A stretch of DNA of 64,000 nt from Gamsiella multidivaricata (Eukaryota; Mortierellomycota; Mortierellomycetes; Mortierellales; Mortierellaceae): contig NW_026251715.1 of assembly GCF_025024155.1 (NCBI RefSeq), positions 62,001-126,000 of the forward strand. Direction: 5' to 3'. Positions 13,601-24,388 of the stretch are shown one piece after another. The notes beneath the pieces are model-generated. The model worked only from the letters and a program-made list of their open reading frames with translations. It was not told where the DNA came from and did not search any database. The number at the start of each line of letters is the position of its first letter. The first letter of the stretch is position 1. The translations under genes were made by a program, and so were the position numbers.

Positions 13601-14695
13601 GACTGGGTGATATCCTCGTGAGCCGAAGTGACGGAATAGGCAAGGTCAGCCTTGGTCAACTTTATCTTGTCTTCAAACGATGTCAAGCAGTTCTGGAGAG
13701 GTAGCGATCTGATCTGGGTATATAAAGACTGCAATAGGAGGACAAGATCTGTCGTATCCTTGGGCGCAGCTGATGAAGATGCGGATGTAGATCCAGAGGG
13801 TGAACGAGCGGATGTGGTTTGGAGATGCTTGGTCCTGGGAGAGAGGTACCCGGCGTATGGACTCTTGGCACCCCTGCGATGAGTGGTAAGATAAACACAT
13901 GCGCGAAAAGGAGGAAAAGATGGGGGAGATTAGCGAAAAGACGCTCACTCATAGATCACGCGAGATAGACCTTATTTTTGATCATGTCTCATGGCCACTA
14001 AACTCGTGGGCAGTACGACTCAGAACAATACAAAAGGCTCATCTCTTCCTATATCCGAGCGACCCTGTAATCCATCCGATTGCTGTGCGTTACCTTGGTG
14101 AATCATCTGTTGAGGATATTGGGCTTGATGCCAGCACAGTCGCAGGTGTATACGATATGACCCATCGCTCCAGCAACACATGCTGAGCACTGTGCAGGAT
14201 GTTGACATGCACAGGAGTGCTATTGCGCCATAGATCTATATCCTGAAGGACCGTTCCCAGGTTCTGTTCCTGCGGTATTGAAGAATTGTTGCAGCAGCCA
14301 AAACTATGAGAGACAGCCGATCCTGTTCCCGTCAAGGGCGCATGGTCGAAGGAAACCATCGGTGAGACTGTCCTGGCTTTAACAATAATTTGACCGATCT
14401 TCGATATGAACTCCATCACTGCTGGGTCAGGACCAGATTGGGTGCCCGCATGGCCATGGCTATGGCTATGGCTACGGCTATGATGGCCATGGTTGTGGTG
14501 ACTTGGCGAATAGGTCTGAGACTGCTGCTGTGGATATTGACGGAGGGGTTGACTCTGCTGTAAATGGTCCTGTTGGGTGTGCGTGCTTGCCCTATGGTCA
14601 CCAACAGAACGCAGATCTATTCCAGAGGTCGTGGAAGTCGCGGGGAAGAGACCCGATGGCTGTAATGCGCCGAAGATAGTATTTGGAGTTGGCAT
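10630..14695 (-). CDS. Atos/FAM214-like protein, 1281 aa
   Basis: The protein carries the Atos conserved region (older names DUF4210 and Chromosome_seg, seen in FAM214A/B and a fungal meiotic chromosome segregation protein). Exons 14695-14094 and 13873-10630 join over a 220-bp intron with frame kept. Around residue 745 lies the first Atos block (GSLVGSYEESILSGRMST). Residues about 925-1035 hold the second, with DSGFRGSRRFARMPGGMRIP, GQVQVMIKNPNKTVVKVFLV and a later FCCPAPGYVYLYRSIRVVF. The rest is low complexity (Ser, His, Gln), probably disordered. The N-terminal 260 residues contain LLERWVISY and DLVLLLQSLYTQIRSLPL, which resemble the Atg13-type HORMA fold. Animal Atos proteins act in transcription; the job in fungi is not clear from sequence. 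Confidence 0.8.
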
Positions 14696-14887
14696 GGTGA
14701 CTGAGAAAGGATATGGAGAAGAGGATGGTTAGACATTTTTGAAGGAGCAGCATTTTTTTTTCTGCGCTATTTTTTATCGCGCCCCTTCGTAGACAAGGAA
14801 GTGCTGGCAGACCACATACACACATTGTGCGTAAGCGCATGGAAGACTAAAAAAAGTAAACAACAGCAAACAAAAGCAACCAGAGCA

Positions 14888-15244
14888 TCACCAGAGCATA
14901 TCTTTGTCAGATACCCTATTCTTACCTTTGGACACAGGGGATGAGGGGTCGGATACAAGTGCGTCAGGGATGAGGTCTTTTTGGTCGGGCGGAAATGTAC
15001 TATTATGGTGCGATCGAAAAAGATACTCGTCGGCAGAATACGAGGCGTGCGGAGAATGCGAAGAGTGCGAATTGAACAACGGAGCAACTGTTGACGAGGA
15101 GATAGCGAGGCGAGGGGAAAGACAGGGAGAGGAATAGGAACTACTGCAGGCGTTGTTGCTTATGCTGCTGCTAATGCTACTGCTACTGCTGTTATTGTTG
15201 GGGTGTGCAAGAAGGGGTGTGCGGGGTGGGGTAGGGACGGGCAT
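14888..15244 (-). CDS. Small Ser-rich hypothetical protein, 118 aa
   Basis: Not recognised. One exon from ATG 15244 encodes a TP-rich start (MPVPTPPRTPLLAHP), Asn/Ser runs at about residues 17-45, then a more complex C-terminus (SADEYLFRSHHNSTFPP, DALVSDPSSPVSKGKNRV, ending DMLW). The change from low complexity to mixed sequence in the last 50 residues suggests a real conserved motif rather than chance. SP/TP sites suggest a cyclin-dependent or MAP kinase target, which is inference. It lies 192 bp upstream of the Atos-like start on the same strand. A GTGATG at its stop leaves room for an alternative splice, but the Atos gene has its own good ATG. Confidence 0.5.
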   Translation of the reverse strand: MPVPTPPRTPLLAHPNNNSSSSSISSSISNNACSSSYSSPCLSPRLAISSSTVAPLFNSHSSHSPHASYSADEYLFRSHHNSTFPPDQKDLIPDALVSDPSSPVSKGKNRVSDKDMLW

Positions 15245-15985
15245 ATTGAGTGAGAGATCGTGCCAGTCTTGGTCCTTGGATGTATTTCTGGTTGGTTAGG
15301 CCTGCAGCGGGTGCATGGTGCAAGGCAAGAGGAGAAGAAAGGGGAGGGGGACGTGGGGGAGAGGAGGGGGACGTGGGGTAGGAGAGAGATAGAAAGAAGT
15401 AAGGAAAGAAAGAAAAAGAGTTAGGGTAAAAGTAACCACTTGCATGGAACAAGAAAAAAAAAACCCCCCCAGGACTGCTTCTCATTGCGGGCCATTGGAG
15501 AGGATTCTCTGCCCGGCCTGTGCGCCACCAACGCACGCTGTCGTTGGCTGTTGTCTTTGTGCAACCATTTGGAGACAAAATCACACGCGCCTGCGCGGGA
15601 ACAAGCTTCATCCACACCACACGCAGTTTGAACGTGTAGTCGCTGCCTACAGAACCAGGCTGCAGAAGCAGGCCGGTCTCATCTGGAACGCGCTTATCTT
15701 TCTTTTTCCTGTAGAGAACACCATACTCCTGCGTCAATTGAAACGCGCATAGAATATCTCGATAGGAGTCGATCGTCCTAATAATACACAAGCAAGCGCC
15801 ATGGCCCCTTCATCCAGTCGCAATAACCAGCCTTCTTTTGCTGCGTACATGGCGACCAAGGTCTGTCGATCCTTTTTGCTTCTTCTTGTTCGGCTACCCC
15901 AAACATCGTTCCCATTCAGTCGTCTTTCCGTCGATCATAACCCTCTTCCAACCTCCACCTTCCTTTCCCGCTAATCCTGCCCGCC
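15245..15985. other. Shared upstream region of divergent genes
   Basis: This 740-bp region separates the minus-strand small Ser-rich gene from the plus-strand surface-protein gene. It is purine-rich near 15310-15420 and pyrimidine-rich near 15900-15980. Several overlapping open frames are visible on both strands, but none has domain character and I do not call them. Confidence 0.45.
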
Positions 15986-16705
15986 ATGGTCGCACTTCGC
16001 CCAACGGCCACCCGCAATATGTGGGTCCTCATCTTCCTGTTGTCCGTGCTATTGTTTTTTGCACCCAGCATGGCTTTTGCGCAGGAGGACGACTCAACTG
16101 ATCCCTCAGACACACCATCACCAGAAGCCTCACCATTACCAGAACCCGCAGTCGCTCCTGAACCATTTACTCCCTCGCTTGCTGCCTCTTCGAGATCGTT
16201 CAGTATTTCAAATTCGACTGCCACTCCAGCACCTACTCCAGCACCTGCTTCTGCATCTAATCCAGCACCAGCACCATCAATCACTACGACACCCAACCCC
16301 ATCTTCTCCACCTCAGATGCTTGCGTGGCATGTCAGAAGGAATACTATACGGTTCAAAACTGCTCCTCCCACCTCCCTCCAACCGGTGTCAACCTGACTA
16401 TGATTGTCCAACTCTTGCCGTTTTACGGTTGCTTCTGTCAGAACAACTATGTCGAGATCGACGCACTACAGCAGTGTAGTACCTGCTTCCGATCCACAAG
16501 GCAGCTGTCATATTTGAGGCCTCAGTTCTACAATGTCACAAACCAAGGGGTTAAGGCCTTCAAGATGGTCTGCCACGAGACTGCCAATGGTACACGGGTA
16601 TCGAGTAAAGCTGGAAGTGGCATGTGGGATCATCTCATGCAGTCTGCGAGTTTGATGGTAGCTTCCACCGTGTTGACTGTTCTGCTGTTCTTTAGCAGGC
16701 TATAA
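15986..16705 (+). CDS. Secreted Cys-containing protein, probably GPI-anchored, 239 aa
   Basis: One exon; the ATG at 15986 sits in a good context (CCGCCATGG). Residues about 10-32 form a signal peptide (MWVLIFLLSVLLFF, ending before AQEDD). Residues about 33-105 are Pro/Ser/Thr/Ala-rich with AP repeats, a likely O-mannosylated stalk. Residues about 108-200 contain eight Cys (VACQ, QNC, GCFC, QCSTCF, VCHE) and several N-glycosylation sequons (NCS, NLT, NVT, NGT), so a small disulphide domain is likely. The C-terminus is a hydrophobic stretch ending LLFFSRL after small residues, as in GPI-attachment signals. Function unknown; this layout is common in fungal cell-surface proteins. It ends 340 bp from the convergent NELF-B gene. 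Confidence 0.75.
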   Translation: MVALRPTATRNMWVLIFLLSVLLFFAPSMAFAQEDDSTDPSDTPSPEASPLPEPAVAPEPFTPSLAASSRSFSISNSTATPAPTPAPASASNPAPAPSITTTPNPIFSTSDACVACQKEYYTVQNCSSHLPPTGVNLTMIVQLLPFYGCFCQNNYVEIDALQQCSTCFRSTRQLSYLRPQFYNVTNQGVKAFKMVCHETANGTRVSSKAGSGMWDHLMQSASLMVASTVLTVLLFFSRL

Positions 16706-17046
16706 TCGCTCAACACTCTCATTTCATACACCAACGCTCATCAAACTACACAATACAAGCATTTATGATAGACATGAGTCTGAAGTGTAGTTTGCTCAGT
16801 ATAAAAATGTAGTGCCTGTGCGCTGTCTGTGGAGATGGATGAAGACTGTAAAAGTACATGCGACCGTTTCAAAGCTACTCCTTCCTTTGCTTCTTCTTCG
16901 TGTTCAAGCCGAAGTGTCCATCTGGTTATCCTGACGGTCCCATACGGGCTATATGTGATAGGACACCAAAATGCCACCATTAGTTGCCAGTTCTCCTGTT
17001 AGCATACAGTCACAACATTTCAAGGAGGCTCTTAGATCAAGTATAG

Positions 17047-19740
17047 TCAATACAGCTGTTCACATGCCTGCACGTACGCCAGGACATTCGTAATGTCCTC
17101 TGGCTTCATCTTGTATCGTCCCCCGCTAAGCATCGCTACATCCGCAACGATCTTGGCATACGTCTCACGCAGCTCATACTATACAGCAACGGGAAACAAG
17201 GAATACATCAGCAAAATACGCATGCAAAAAGAACGAGCGATTGTCAAGTTAAACCTGAGCAAAACGAGGAAACGTACGTCTTTTTCCTGAGTAATATTGG
17301 CAATGGGACGGTTCATACAGAGCGTCTCCAGCCAACGCCCCATATTCAAGAATGCATCGCCAATAGAGCCAGCTCTGCCGGACGATGCAACCAGCCTAAA
17401 TGCTTCTAACAGGAATTCGATTGCCTGCCCGTGAACAGAGACGTCAACTGCAGCCGCAGGCACAAGAAATTCGTTCATGATGACTGTCTGCCACTTGCGG
17501 GCCATCAAGAAGCGAGTTAGCTGTGTTTGACGGAGTAGCATTCCTAGAAAAGAGTGGAAAAAGGACTGATAGGTGACATGGAGGCTGTCTGCGGGAGAAG
17601 ATTGGTAATCGTATGGCGAGTTTCGCTTCAGACTGTTGACGATTGTTGGTAGTGTTCTTGCGAGTGCATGGATGTCTAGACTCGATAACTTGTCGAGAAT
17701 ATAATGGCACAAGATCTATAATTGCGCAGAAATTGACAACCACTTGCTGTTAGACATCTCTTCAACGATTAGGCAATACATCGCCACAGACCAGATATAG
17801 CATTTGCGTTACCTTTCTTGCGACCTCGCTGTCATCGAGTGCCACCAGGTTGTCCTCTGTGAACTCAACCTCTTCGTACTCCACATTTTCGTCCACATCC
17901 TGCTTCAGCATACCGAGCGTGTCGTCCAGAATGCAATTTGATAATGTGGTCATGAATTTGTCCGAAACATTCGCCTCCACCTTGGGAATCCTGAACTTTT
18001 GGTTTTGAATAATCCGCCTTGCGTGTGCGCCAAGGTTGAGCATTGTTGCAGTCCACGTTAGGGTTGGGTCCGACTATTGGAAATGCAGAAAGATAGAAGC
18101 AAATTTTGTTATGTGGCGCGTCTTTATCCTCGCTTCAAAAGCAATAGACGAGCTCACACGTCGTACCTGGGGGATTCTTCCGTTTTGAGTCGCTTCGTTC
18201 AACAGCACAAGCAGCCGAGATGTAATCATGTTAGAGGTGAACGGATCATTCAAGATCATTGCGATATCTCTGTGCACAGGGAACAGGTACCACTGATTAG
18301 AATCAATGGTTCAGAGACACAGACAGGGTAATCCTTCCTGTAGTGCTTACCCGTGAACTGGATCGTCTCGATTGACCTTGTCAAAGAATTTGCGAATATT
18401 ATCCACGCGCCTCTCATCCATGGACAGCGTCCTGTTACAAGCATCCAGATTCCAGACCAACTCGTGACACGGATCGACTTTCGTAATCTATAGCATGCAG
18501 AGCAAATTAATATCATTATTGGAACCAGAAGCCTTACTTGAGCGGAAACAACAGTAAACCTTGAACCTACAGATCCGACATTCTCCTCGTGCATCGCCAT
18601 CAAGAGATCGAAACGTAACGTGCAGTAGACGGCCTCGTTGGATCGAATAAAGAGTGATCGTAAATATGAGCCGAATTGGTTGTACAACTCCAAATTCCCG
18701 CCAAGGATGTCCAGTAGTTGCTTAATACTGGGATGGTTGCGCCTATAGTAGAAAAGGGATGACACAAGACGAGCCCCAATATCCGTCAGCTACCGCACGC
18801 ACTGAGACTGAAAAGCGAAGGCGCCGAATAATAACAAAAGCGAGTATGTACCTCTGAGTGATGACTTTGGTTGGCTGGTCGATGCTCATCTCCTTTGCCA
18901 TGCGAATGACCTCTGGATCTGTCCGATAAGCCTGAACAATGGGAATGACATCGTCCCTGAATTTGACTGAATTTGAAAGCCATATCCTGCGCTGTACTTC
19001 CTTTGGCGCTATCTATTTCATGTCGCAAAATTCGCTTTAAGTCATCTAAGAGCGGCGCAACAATAATGGCGTCCCGCAACCTCATTCAAGGTCAATGCTC
19101 ATACCTTGAACAGTGCCTCATTCCCGCCAATTTTATCAATGATGTCCTTCGTCATTCTGTCCGGAAATCGACCAAGGAGAGTTAGTGGGAGCTCCTGAAG
19201 GCCCTCCACGTCAATGTATGGCAGCATTTGTTCAAGTGCAGAGTCGAACCTAATACAAAGATGAAACGAGTAAGAACAATCATGTCTCAATCCTTATTCA
19301 TGAATGGTGCACAGCCACGACATACTTTGCGTTGTCCATTTGCACCGTCTCCAGTCTTTGCAAGAGCTTTGCTTTTAGCGCTCTCATACAGCTCGAATGG
19401 ATCTCGTATCTTGATTTGCCGCTCTGGTCAAGCAATGGATAGAGGGCATCGATTCCTGGAAGTAAAAAAATACAACGCACAAAAGTGCGAACAAAGTCAT
19501 ACGAAATCTCCATAATATAAACCCATGCGGGGCAACCGGTTGAGTGAAAAAGCATCCAGCAGTATAAATAGCAGCGAAAATGAACAGAAATAACAAGAAA
19601 AGACGTGTTGTTGTCGGTTTGCTATGATTCAAACCCGTTCTCTCCTGAATCTGTCTGATCGCAAGCGCGGGCTTCTGCTTGACCATCATTTCGCGGATCT
19701 TTTCCCCCGCACGGGGTCCTATTAGACGTTGTTCATCCAT
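17047..19740 (-). CDS. NELFB: Negative elongation factor B homologue (NELF-B/COBRA1)
   Basis: NELF-B is a subunit of the complex that holds RNA polymerase II at promoter-proximal pause sites. Ten exons on the minus strand were read: 19740-19635, 19455-19326, 19249-19105, 19012-18852, 18742-18538, 18487-18351, 18269-18167, 18074-17813, 17715-17278 and 17178-17047. Hallmark matches to animal NELF-B are EVQRRIWLSNSVKFRDDV, NEAVYCTLRFDLLMAMHE, KVDPCHELVWNLDAC and GDIAMILNDPFTSNMI; total length (about 605 residues) is normal. The start ATG 19740 (MDEQRLIGPRAGEK) precedes a segment equivalent to the family N-terminus. One problem: the eighth exon is out of frame by one base with the seventh, near 18060, although its later part (TATMLNLGAHARR) is clearly the right frame. 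It is an assembly error, a mutation or a splice I misread. Confidence 0.85.
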
Positions 19741-20502
19741 GGTGATGCTGTTTGTGTTGTGTCGGTCGGTCCTAAGATCCTCGAGAGAGATGCGTGTCCA
19801 ATGTGGTGTCGAAGTTGAGGTCGAGTGCTTGAAGCAAACATCGCCCACGGTCCATATGTGGGCTCGCACGTGATACGCGTCATTCGAGCGTCCGAATGAA
19901 TCCCTCGGCGATGGCACTGTCTGGTCTGAGGGAAGAGTTCTAGGAGGCTCCGCAATGTAGCTGTGCTACACGTATCTTGTATCAGTTGGTACCCGATATT
20001 GCATTACAAGAATAAAAAGGAGGGCAGTGGGATGGGAAACCAGGTGGGGGATCGGATCTTGATATCGCAGGGCTCAAATGGCGGGTATAGCTGTGTGAAC
20101 AACGTTTTAATAGCCATTTGTTTCTTCCTCTACTCCTCCTTCCCTCAACTCCCACACAACCTCAGAATCAACCCTCCTTCACGCATCACACCGCACCACT
20201 CATCAGTTCGCTTGGTCATCACGCATCTCATCTTAGTTTCGATTCTGCAGAATCCATCGGGCCTGCTGTTCCTCCATTCCATCCGCTCCCTTCTAGCCGC
20301 AAGGCACAACAGAAAGCAGAAAGCAGGAAGCAGAGAGCCATTGACATAGTCTCCATCTATGCTGGAATCTGTCGACGTTACTCTGCAGGCCACTGTGCGT
20401 CCAAGAAGACACCCACTGTAACAGCCGACAAACAACCTGGCGCTTTTTTTTTTCTTCCCCTTTTGCTCTTACTAAGTTCAGAAAAGCCGTTGCCTCACAA
20501 CA
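19741..20502. promoter_or_regulatory. Bidirectional intergenic region, NELF-B / TOK channel
   Basis: The two start codons face away from each other 762 bp apart. The half next to the channel gene is pyrimidine-rich (20118-20160, 20440-20470), typical of fungal 5' leaders. No clear TATA box was found. Confidence 0.4.
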
Positions 20503-23500
20503 ATGTGGAATCCACCTCCACCCGACCTTCAGATCAACATCAAGCGTCCACCCAGCACCACACGTCCAAAGTCTCAAGGCGTCAATGGGCATACTCAAAG
20601 CAACAACGTCTCGCCCAGGATCAGCCTGAGCAACGACCAAAACCATGCTATCATCAATAGTTACCACGGCCACCACAATGGTGCTAATGACGACAATAAT
20701 CGCCCCCCAAATGACACCAGTGGCAATTCGCTTCCCCACCGGTTGAACTCCATGAACCGCCCTACGATCACAGTGTCATTGCCTCAGCCTCGGCTCGAAA
20801 AGGTCGGGCCCTATCTTGCCATTGCAACATTACAGGCATATACGGTTCTGACAGTTGTGCGATGTTTGGCAGACCCGGCCTGGATTGTGAATCGCGATAA
20901 GAATGCACCCAGTGATGCGAACCACATGGCTGAGATCGGCAGCCTCGAAAAGGTGTTTCTGGCCTGCGCAATTGCGATGACGATGCTGAGTTGTTTGGGA
21001 GTTACCCTGCGGATCTTGGACAAGCTGCCATGGCTGCGACGGATCTCTGTCGTCACTGCGTATCTGGAAGGTAATGCATGCCGTTCTAATATTTTCGTAA
21101 TTCATTTCATAGGAATGCTGCAGAGCAAAACAAATTAATCTGCAGGTTTCCTAACGCAGCGGACAATTTACCAACTATTTTGTACTACATCAATACACAT
21201 GCGTGCCTTAGCCGCCTTCTGCATCGCAGCATTGATATCCTTTCTCAGCACGCACAAGCTTCCGCCTGGGAGCCAGTTCTCTCATGGGTTTCTTGCCTGT
21301 GTAATCACCAGCATCTTCGCGTCTATTGTCGCTATCATGCTGACCGTCGACTGGTGGCGTGGGTTTCCCTCTGCAGGCTTGTCTGCAACCCTCAAGGCCC
21401 TCATCATTTCGTCCTTTGTCATGACCACAGTCATTATCGTTGGAGCCGCCATCTACTCGTCGCTCGAAGACTGGACCTTTGACGAGGCCGTCAACTTCTG
21501 CATTGTGTCCTTTGCCACTATTGGTAAGACCACTGTTCTCTACTATCTCTTTGTGGTCTATCAGTTGAATGATGTATTAAAATAATTTATCATTTGCCCA
21601 TCATGCTACTCAGGATACGGAAACTTGAGCCCCAAAACGCCAGCCGGCCAGATCATCTTTTTCATTTATGGACTCTTTGGCATCAGCTCTCTCGGATTTT
21701 TCGTCGTATCCCTTCGCAATGCTGTCATCGAGCAGTTCCAATGGCGACTCGTCGACCGTTTCTCAAAACCTGCACACATCACAAGGGTGCAGACACGAAT
21801 GTCTGCCAAGGACATTTCATTTCCAGAGGCTCGTTTCGAGGAGGAGCGGCGCGTCAAGATGATGGTGAAGCGCAAGATGATGTTCAGGATGGTCTGTATT
21901 TGGATTGTGATGTGGTTTGGTGGAGCCGGCGTCTTTTGCGCATTCGAGCCATGGACCTATCTCGAGTCGCTCTACTTTTGCGTAAATCTCACTTTCGTTG
22001 TTCTTATCTATGGACAATAAGTAGCAGAGCCCTGTATTTGCCTCTACTAATCAGCGCGCGCTTTTATTCCGACGATAGTTTGTAACGCTGACCACGATTG
22101 GATTTGGGGACTACGTGCCCACGGAACCAGGGGCGATTGAATTCTGGAATGTCTATGTCTTTGTAGGACTTGCGGTATTTGCGTACATTCTCTCATTGTC
22201 ATCAGAGTCGATGGCTACTCAGATCCATCTCGTCGACGATCAGGACGAGGACGACGATGATATGTATGGATGGGAACGCAACGAGGATCCGAATGCGCCT
22301 CTGACGACGCGCAGCGGAATCCTTGGTCTGGAGGGTCTGAAGTGGCTGCACCATCAACATCAGTTGCAGCAGCAAGGGTCCAGCGCCGACATCCAGCTTG
22401 ACGAGGCGGGTAAACCTATCAGCAACATTAGTCATCTCGGAAGCACGATGCCAAATCTCGGCGACGACGGTAGTTTCGATGGAGAGCAGTCGACGCAGTC
22501 AACTATGCAGCGAAACCGAAATAGACGAAAGGGCTCAACAGGTCGGATCCTCACAGTCTCGGCCAAGGAACGAAAGCAAATGCTGCAGGCAGAGTACTAT
22601 GCAACCCACTCATTACCGACCACGATCCGATTCGTGGACACTAAGGGAATGCCACATCAAAAGACCATTCGACCAGGCGATACGCGGGATAGCATCTCTG
22701 GACCAGGTGGTGCCGATACGACTAGCGATCAACCCGCCTATACCTATGACACCGTGGGTTACTATGGCACAATCGGCCGGAGCGACCGCAGCGGCATTCA
22801 TCGTGGAAGTAGCTTAAGGGATCAACAAAATCTCATCGAAAATGAAACATTGTACGGCACTAGAAGCATGCAACCACTGAACACCGCTCAGACTGGAAAT
22901 CAGCGACTCATCAGGTTTGCCAGGCCGAATCGAACAGTCGATGGTGCGACTGGCTGGCCTGGGGGTGATGCTCTAAGAACTGAACCTGGATTCGATGGTC
23001 GGAGAGAAAGTGGCTCAGGGTATATTCCTTCATGCATGGACGTTTTCAGACAGAACAACCAGCAATCCGGAGCGGGCGAGAGCTCCCCATGGCAAGGTAG
23101 CAACAGTCGACCTGCACCACAGGGAGAGTCTGTAGCTCGTGTGCGTTCTAAAAGTTGGGACCAGTCTGCAAACCAACAGAGGTTGGGGCCATCGCAGAAC
23201 GACATTCATCGTTGGTTGGCAGAGGATGCAGGCACGTTGGAAGGACCGGATTTTAGCATTACGCACAGGCCATCAGAGGAACACTTAGGTGCGAGCATCA
23301 GCGCAGACCAGACACGGCCAAGGCAAAGTAACGATGTCACCAGGGTCATCAATCCGCTGTGGGAACATTCAGGTGATCCCTCGCAGCATTCCAAGAGGGT
23401 CGAAGGAGATGATAAGGGCAGACTGGGTCTTACGCGCGAGGAGCGGCGACACCAGCGGGGAGAGATAGCGCCAGACGAGATTCCGATCCCGTTGACAGAC

Positions 23501-24388
23501 GAGCCAGGCATCATGGATGCAAGCGAGGAGGCGCGGTTCCGAGCTGGGCAGGATGTTTCACACGGCGCCGCTGTATCAAGAACAACGTCGCAACCCCCGG
23601 TTCAAGGACCAATCACGCCAATTACCCTTGTCCACGAACCAACGCTGCCCCTGAACAATGAAGAAACATCATCTGCATCAAATATTCCCGATAACTTGTT
23701 CCTCGGAGGCGGTGCCGGCGCAGGCTATGGTCTTCATGCCTACGGAGTCCCACAGTCAGGCTCAAAGAGCGAACTCGAGGCTGGACTTGAGGCAAGATCT
23801 AACATCGACTTCCAGCGTCCTATGACTCCGACTTCAGGACCCACACAACTGATGGAAAACGAAGATAATGGCCGTCAGCTCACAGTTCACGCATCCAACA
23901 GCAGATCGAGGTCACTCTTCTCAAACCATCCGCGGTCTGGACAAAGCAGTGCGATGCACTCTCCTACAGGATCTGCACAGCATTCGAGACCATCATCGGT
24001 TCTGATGACCATCTTTGATGAGCCTACGAACCTTTCGAAGTCTCGAACAGCCTCGAGGGCTAGCTCCGTGTCAGGGCCACAGCATCGCACCAGAAACGAA
24101 TCCTCGAACGATCTTTATACAGGGGAAGGAGACGATAACAGCAGTGGCACTCGTCCGCCCCTAGGTGGCCCCGCTCGCTCGGACATCAGTATCGGACCGT
24201 TTGACGAGGTGCGGAATCCGGACTTGATACCTCACTTTGATGATGATGTGGATCTGAACCATGCAGAATTGAATCCTCAGCAGGTGGATGAAGAGCACAG
24301 GATGCAGGAACAACTGAGGAGGCGTGAGCGGGAGATTGAGGCGCGTCTGGCGACTCTACGCGGCAAGGGCCGAGGCGACTATGCGTAA
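20503..24388 (+). CDS. TOK1: TOK-type two-pore outward-rectifier potassium channel, 1207 aa
   Basis: Four exons (20503-21070, 21146-21523, 21614-21981, 22079-24388) join in frame. Eight hydrophobic helices come in the TOK order: six, a pore loop after the fifth, then two with a second loop before the last. Pore 1 is SFATIGYGNLSP; pore 2 is FCFVTLTTIGFGDYVP, both potassium selectivity filters. The second filter forms only if the third intron begins at GTAAAT 21982, which also has a TACTAAT branch site. TOK channels are fungal plasma-membrane channels releasing K+ on depolarisation. The tail after the last helix is about 700 residues, much longer than in yeast TOK1, hydrophilic, Ser/Gln/Arg-rich and ending in a charged coiled coil (EEHRMQEQLRRREREIEARL). 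Confidence 0.92.

Noticed and set aside
15192..15791. Long minus-strand frame upstream of the small Ser-rich gene
   Set aside because: Overlaps the divergent promoter, has low-complexity Pro/Ser content, and competes with open frames on the other strand.
21982..22020. Read-through of the TOK channel exon after 21981 to a stop at 22018
   Set aside because: Using GTAAAT at 21982 as donor gives the conserved FCFVTLTTIGFGD pore, while read-through destroys it.
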